Part shown: piece after piece, positions 60,407 to 64,000 of the stretch
Layout: every line of letters begins with the position of its first letter
How positions within the stretch are numbered: the first letter of the stretch is position 1
The notes under the pieces: model-generated
Databases searched by the model: none
Seen by the model: only the letters and a program-made list of their open reading frames with translations
Told to the model about the DNA's origin: nothing
Made by a program: the position numbers and the translations under genes
Source: Ruegeria sp. EL01
Lineage (GTDB): Bacteria; Pseudomonadota; Alphaproteobacteria; Rhodobacterales; Rhodobacteraceae
Direction: 5' to 3'
Length of the DNA stretch: 64,000 nucleotides
NCBI RefSeq assembly: GCF_900313035.1
Contig: NZ_OMPS01000041.1
Span: forward strand, 62,001 to 126,000

Positions 60407-61048
60407 CTATGTGTCGTGAAACAGCGCATCCTGCTGGATCAATTCGCCGAACAGGTCGCTGCTTAGATTCAATGAGAAGAGAAACTGCGCATTTCCGAGG
60501 TCTTGATGCGCAATGGTCAAGGACCCTGGTTGCAGCCAAGACGGAAGTCTGAATGTCACGCTTCCGAGTTTCAGAAAGTAATGATCGCTTTCAAAATAGA
60601 TGCCCTTGTGATCCGTGCGGACACGCAAAGCGATGCCAATCCCGCGGCCGATGTATTCTTCAACGCCGGTCGGCCCGGAAAATCGCTTTGAGCTGTGTAT
60701 CACCTGAGGAAATCCGGTTGCGCGCCCGTACTGTCTGATCCAGAATTGACCGCTGCAGGCGCAATCCTCGGTCACTGCGACCACGGCGGGTTGATCGACG
60801 CAGGAGCTGTCATACGGCAGCGGCCCTCCAACCAACCGGGCCAGTTGGGCGAGAAGACGACCAACCAGAGACATGCGCATGGCCGTCACCCTCCCCTGAT
60901 AGACCACGCTTGCTCCTCCGGTCAGGCGATGTCCAAAGCGTTCACGCACCGTTTTGGGCAAAGCCTTCCAGGCGTGTGTCCCGACGAGATGACGGAAGCG
61001 TTTGTCTTTGATGATCTTTAAGTCGGTGGGTACATGACTTGGTTTCAT
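60407..61048 (-). CDS. DUF4166 protein
   Basis: 213 residues. Soluble, with features of DUF4166: LPKTVRERFGHRLTGGASVVYQG at the N-terminus, CACSGQFWIRQYGRATGFPQVIHSSKRF in the middle (short excerpts), and YIGRGIGIALRVRTDHKGIYF. DUF4166 domains are often found next to or fused with NAD-dependent epimerases, as here. GGAGATGGCAA before the ATG. Function unknown. A copy of the GbsR-gene palindrome lies in the gap before it. Confidence 0.84.
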   Translation of the reverse strand: MKPSHVPTDLKIIKDKRFRHLVGTHAWKALPKTVRERFGHRLTGGASVVYQGRVTAMRMSLVGRLLAQLARLVGGPLPYDSSCVDQPAVVAVTEDCACSGQFWIRQYGRATGFPQVIHSSKRFSGPTGVEEYIGRGIGIALRVRTDHKGIYFESDHYFLKLGSVTFRLPSWLQPGSLTIAHQDLGNAQFLFSLNLSSDLFGELIQQDALFHDT

Positions 61049-61073
61049 TTGCCATCTCCTGCTGCACTATCAG

Positions 61074-61096
61074 TAATTTCTGTATTTAGAGAAATT
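61074..61096. promoter_or_regulatory. Inverted repeat upstream of the DUF4166 gene
   Basis: AATTTCT (61075-61081) and AGAAATT (61090-61096) form a 7-bp inverted repeat with an 8-base spacer, in the 66-base gap between the GbsR-type gene and DUF4166. TAATTTCTGT (61074-61083) is identical to ten bases of the palindrome at the GbsR start, suggesting the same protein binds both. Confidence 0.5.
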
Positions 61097-61114
61097 GTTG
61101 CTCAAAAAAATTCC

Positions 61115-61675
61115 CTACTGGTTCTTTTTGCTGCCTACCTGAAGAAGTGAGAGTATTTTGTCGCCCATTTTCATCAACATCGACAGCTTTGCCTTAGGGA
61201 CCCGCAGCATTTGCGCCGACCAATGGTCCGCCGTATTCAGAAAATCCTGCATGCTCCGCATCCGCTCCAGGACAAGCGGGTGCAAGTTGGACTCATCTGC
61301 CGCCTGATTGACGCAGACATCGATGGCCCGCATCGCCGGATCAATTTCACGCTCTTTGCGTCCCTTGGCGATCAGCAAAGCCATTTCCCAAACGTCAGTT
61401 TCGGCTTCAAAGTGCTCTCTGCGATCGCCCGCAACCGGCACGCGATGGATCAGCCGCCAGCCGACAAGCTCTTTCAGCGAGTTCGAGACGTTCGAACGCG
61501 CGATCCCCAACTCATCAGAAATCTGCTCGGCATTAAGTGGCGTTTCACTAAGATACAAAAGTGCATGGACCTGCGCCACGGAACGGTTCACGCCCCACTG
61601 GCTGCCCATGTCACCCCAGTAGAGGATAAACTTGGATTTGGCAGATCCGCTGGATAATTCGCTAATTTCTGTCAT
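61115..61675 (-). CDS. GbsR/MarR-family transcriptional regulator
   Basis: 186 residues. The GbsR subtype is shown by YWGDMGSQWGVNRSVAQVHALLYLSETPL followed by the winged-helix LNAEQISDELGIARSNVSNS (excerpts). The C-terminus (PKAKLSMLMKMGDKILSLL) is a dimerisation helix. GbsR proteins repress osmolyte genes in bacilli; the ligand here is unknown. A perfect palindrome overlaps its start codon. It heads the DUF4166-epimerase group. Confidence 0.88.
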   Translation of the reverse strand: MTEISELSSGSAKSKFILYWGDMGSQWGVNRSVAQVHALLYLSETPLNAEQISDELGIARSNVSNSLKELVGWRLIHRVPVAGDRREHFEAETDVWEMALLIAKGRKEREIDPAMRAIDVCVNQAADESNLHPLVLERMRSMQDFLNTADHWSAQMLRVPKAKLSMLMKMGDKILSLLQVGSKKNQ

Positions 61676-61684
61676 AACAGAAAT
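61665..61684. promoter_or_regulatory. Perfect palindrome over the GbsR-type start codon
   Basis: ATTTCTGT (61665-61672), spacer CATA, ACAGAAAT (61677-61684). The start codon lies in the spacer. A regulator binding here would block its own transcription or initiation, so autorepression is likely (inference). Confidence 0.6.
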
Positions 61685-61758
61685 ACTAGATATCTATTAT
61701 CCGGAGTCAAGATCGCCTGGCCCGGCTGCGCGCAAATGTCCGAATGAGAGGGCGCAAA

Positions 61759-61787
61759 CAAAAAAACTTGCCGAAGATCTCGGCAAG
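61759..61787 (-). terminator. Terminator of ileS
   Basis: CTTGCCGA (61767-61774) pairs with TCGGCAAG (61780-61787); on the minus strand the stem is followed by seven or more T (61760-61766 read as A on the plus strand). A good intrinsic terminator 43 bases after the ileS stop. Confidence 0.88.
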
Positions 61788-61829
61788 CTTCTGTTTTAGT
61801 GCGTTACACACAAGTGAGGATGAAAAAGC

Positions 61830-64000
61830 TCAACTCAATGCTTCGTCGCAACGCCCGCAGACACCGTCATGGGCGTGACGGCCCACATCGGGCAGAATTT
61901 TCCAGCAGCGCTGGCACTTTGCGCCTTCGGCTTTTTCGAACACAACACCCACGCCTTCAATTTCGGGTATCCGGAACGCTTCGGCGGGGGCCGGATCACC
62001 CGTCACGGTCAAACCGGATGTGATGCACATGTCATCAACATCAAAGGTGGCCAACAGCGCGCGCGTTTCCTCTTCATCGACGTGCACGATCGGTGCCGCC
62101 TCAAGGCTAGACCCAATGATTTTGTCCTGACGCTGAACTTCCAAAGCAGCAGTTACAGCGCGGCGAACACGACGGATCTTGGCCACGCCAACCTCAAGCT
62201 CGGCATTGCGCCAATCAGCTGGCGTATCGGGGAAGTCCACCAGATGGACCGAGCTGTCGTCACCCGGGAACCGCTCCAGCCAGACCTCTTCCATGGTGAA
62301 GACCAGAACCGGCGCCAGCCACGTGGTCAGGCGGTGGAACAAGATGTCCAGTACGGTACGTGCAGCGCGGCGGCGCAGATTGTCGCCGTCACAGTAAAGC
62401 GCATCCTTGCGGACGTCGAAATAGAACGACGACAGATCGACCGTGGCAAAGGTAAACACCGCGCTGAACACGCCCTGGAAATCAAAGGAGGCATAGCCAT
62501 TGCGCACCTGTTCATCCAGATCAGCCAAACGGCTGAGCACCCAGCGCTCCAGACGCGGCATGTCCTCGGGCGCGACGCGATCCGCTTCGGTGAAATCGGC
62601 AAGCGAGCCCAGCATGAAACGCATCGTGTTGCGCAGGCGGCGATAACTATCAGCAGTGCCTTTCAGGATTTCCGGCCCGATCCGCTGGTCGGCAGTATAG
62701 TCGGTCTGTGCCACCCACAGGCGTAGAATATCGGCGCCATATTGCTCGATCACCTTTTCCGGCACGATGGTGTTGCCCAGCGACTTGGACATCTTGTTGC
62801 CCTTGGCATCCAGCGTGAACCCGTGGGTCACAACGTTGCGATACGGCGCGCGGCCCTTGGTGCCGCAGGCCTGCAGCATGGATGAATGGAACCAACCACG
62901 GTGCTGGTCGGTGCCTTCCATGTAGACATCGGCGATGCCGTCCTCGGTCCCGTCTTCCCGGTCGCGCAGAACAAAGGCATGGGTAGAGCCAGAATCGAAC
63001 CACACATCCAGGACGTCGAATACCTGATCGTAGTCGTCCGGGCTGGCGATGCCGTCGAGCACCTGCGCCTTGAAACCGTCGGTGTACCAGATATCCGCGC
63101 CGTCCTTCTCGAACGCGGCCTTGATGCGGGCGTTAAGCTCTTCGTTGCGCAGCAGGTAATCCGCATCGGTGGGCAGAGCGCCCTTCTTGGTGAAGCAGGT
63201 CAGCGGCACGCCCCAGGCGCGCTGGCGCGACAGTACCCAATCCGGGCGCGCTTCGATCATGGAATACAAGCGATTGCGGCCAGTCTGCGGGGTCCATTTC
63301 ACCAACTCGTCAATCGAGCGCAGCGCGCGTTCGCGGATGGTGTCGCCCATCCCGCCCATGCCATCGTCCAGCTTGCGGTCGACCGATGCAAACCACTGCG
63401 GCGTGTTGCGATAGATGATCGGCGCTTTCGATCGCCACGAATGCGGATAACTGTGTTTGATCTTGCCCCGCGCCAGCAACCCTCCGACCTCGACCAGCTT
63501 GTCGATCACGGTCTTGTTGGCATCACCCTCTCCGCCCTTACGGGACAGGATGTATGTGCCGCCAAAGAATGGCAGATCGGTGCGGAAGGAACCATCATCC
63601 ATCACGTTATAGGTGATGACCTGTTCGAGCATTCCCAGATCGCGGTAGAGTTCGAATTCCTCCATCCCGTGCGAGGGCGCACAGTGCACGAAACCAGTGC
63701 CTTCGGTGTCGGTCACAAACTCAGCCGCACGGAAATCGCGGGTGTCGTCCCATTCGCCGTTGCCACCTTCGGCACCAGCCAGCGGGTGACTCAAGCTGAC
63801 GTTCGCCAACTCATCTGCGGTAACGCCACGGACACGGGTCCACTGATCGTCGTTCAGGCGCGCGCGACCCAGCACGTCAGCAGCCAGATTGTCAGCAAGC
63901 AGAAATCTGTCGCCTGCATTTGCCCAGCACTCGTCCGGCGTGTCAGTGACTTCGTACAGGCCGTACGAGATATCCTTGCCATAAACCACTGCCTTGTTGG
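61830..64000 (-). CDS. ileS: Isoleucine-tRNA ligase (5' end outside the window)
   Basis: About 723 C-terminal residues of a class Ia synthetase; the frame is open to the right edge. Seen: the editing/CP1 region (FVHCAPSHGMEEFELYRDLG), RQRAWGVPLTCF, GTDQHRGWFHSSMLQACG, the KMSKS loop in GNKMSKSLGNTIVP, the anticodon-binding region, and a C-terminal zinc ribbon (CQRCWKILPDVG then GVCGRCDEAL). It charges tRNA-Ile. The start and HIGH motif lie outside. Confidence 0.96.
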   Translation of the reverse strand, partial: NKAVVYGKDISYGLYEVTDTPDECWANAGDRFLLADNLAADVLGRARLNDDQWTRVRGVTADELANVSLSHPLAGAEGGNGEWDDTRDFRAAEFVTDTEGTGFVHCAPSHGMEEFELYRDLGMLEQVITYNVMDDGSFRTDLPFFGGTYILSRKGGEGDANKTVIDKLVEVGGLLARGKIKHSYPHSWRSKAPIIYRNTPQWFASVDRKLDDGMGGMGDTIRERALRSIDELVKWTPQTGRNRLYSMIEARPDWVLSRQRAWGVPLTCFTKKGALPTDADYLLRNEELNARIKAAFEKDGADIWYTDGFKAQVLDGIASPDDYDQVFDVLDVWFDSGSTHAFVLRDREDGTEDGIADVYMEGTDQHRGWFHSSMLQACGTKGRAPYRNVVTHGFTLDAKGNKMSKSLGNTIVPEKVIEQYGADILRLWVAQTDYTADQRIGPEILKGTADSYRRLRNTMRFMLGSLADFTEADRVAPEDMPRLERWVLSRLADLDEQVRNGYASFDFQGVFSAVFTFATVDLSSFYFDVRKDALYCDGDNLRRRAARTVLDILFHRLTTWLAPVLVFTMEEVWLERFPGDDSSVHLVDFPDTPADWRNAELEVGVAKIRRVRRAVTAALEVQRQDKIIGSSLEAAPIVHVDEEETRALLATFDVDDMCITSGLTVTGDPAPAEAFRIPEIEGVGVVFEKAEGAKCQRCWKILPDVGRHAHDGVCGRCDEALS

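Overview
The window is a gene-dense, moderately GC-rich stretch of an alphaproteobacterial chromosome, most likely a marine member of the Roseobacter group (Rhodobacteraceae). The pointers are a dimethylamine monooxygenase operon next to the gamma-glutamylmethylamide / N-methylglutamate route, a TRAP transporter, the alphaproteobacterial order ruvCAB - orf - ybgC - tolQRAB - pal - cpoB - tilS - ftsH, phosphatidylcholine synthase, and several families typical of that group. I see no tRNA, rRNA, insertion sequence, prophage or CRISPR array. Nearly all genes look intact; the STAS protein at the left edge and isoleucyl-tRNA synthetase at the right edge are cut by the window.

Layout: 1-1205, STAS regulator tail and a membrane M23-like protein. 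1424-6059, TRAP transporter genes (order P-M-Q) divergent from a MocR-type regulator, with three GACAG direct repeats between them. 6193-10604, epoxide hydrolase and aldehyde dehydrogenase (overlapping stop and start), an AraC-type regulator and a small membrane protein. 10962-17645, a cyanophycin locus read leftwards: isoaspartyl dipeptidase (iadA), cyanophycinase (cphB), cyanophycin synthetase (cphA) and a second Mur-ligase protein that lacks the ATP-grasp domain. 18089-28910, methylated-amine catabolism: dmmDABC leftwards, and divergently an Amt-type transporter, a 71-residue membrane protein, mgsABC and gmaS. 28991-35145, a class I amidotransferase, truncated globin, DMT exporter, the folate C1 genes folD and fhs, a chorismate mutase and a MOSC protein. 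35246-46879, the ruv-tol-pal-tilS-ftsH block. 47213-64000, housekeeping genes (prmA, priA, transaldolase, xerC, pcs, ogt, ileS), an MFS transporter, a large membrane alpha/beta hydrolase, and a GbsR-type regulator with DUF4166 and a membrane-fused epimerase.

How it works together: dimethylamine would be demethylated by DmmABC with DmmD passing the carbon to tetrahydrofolate; methylamine would enter through the Amt protein, be ligated to glutamate by GmaS and converted to N-methylglutamate by MgsABC. The N-methylglutamate dehydrogenase (mgdABCD) and the trimethylamine genes (tmm, tdm) are not in the window. FolD and Fhs nearby can process tetrahydrofolate-bound C1 units. The cyanophycin genes give a full make-and-break cycle for an Asp/Arg nitrogen store beside a nitrogen-acquisition cluster. 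The least explained items are the ATP-grasp-less Mur ligase beside cphA, the split membrane hydrolase at 56940, and the GbsR-DUF4166-epimerase module with two matching palindromes.
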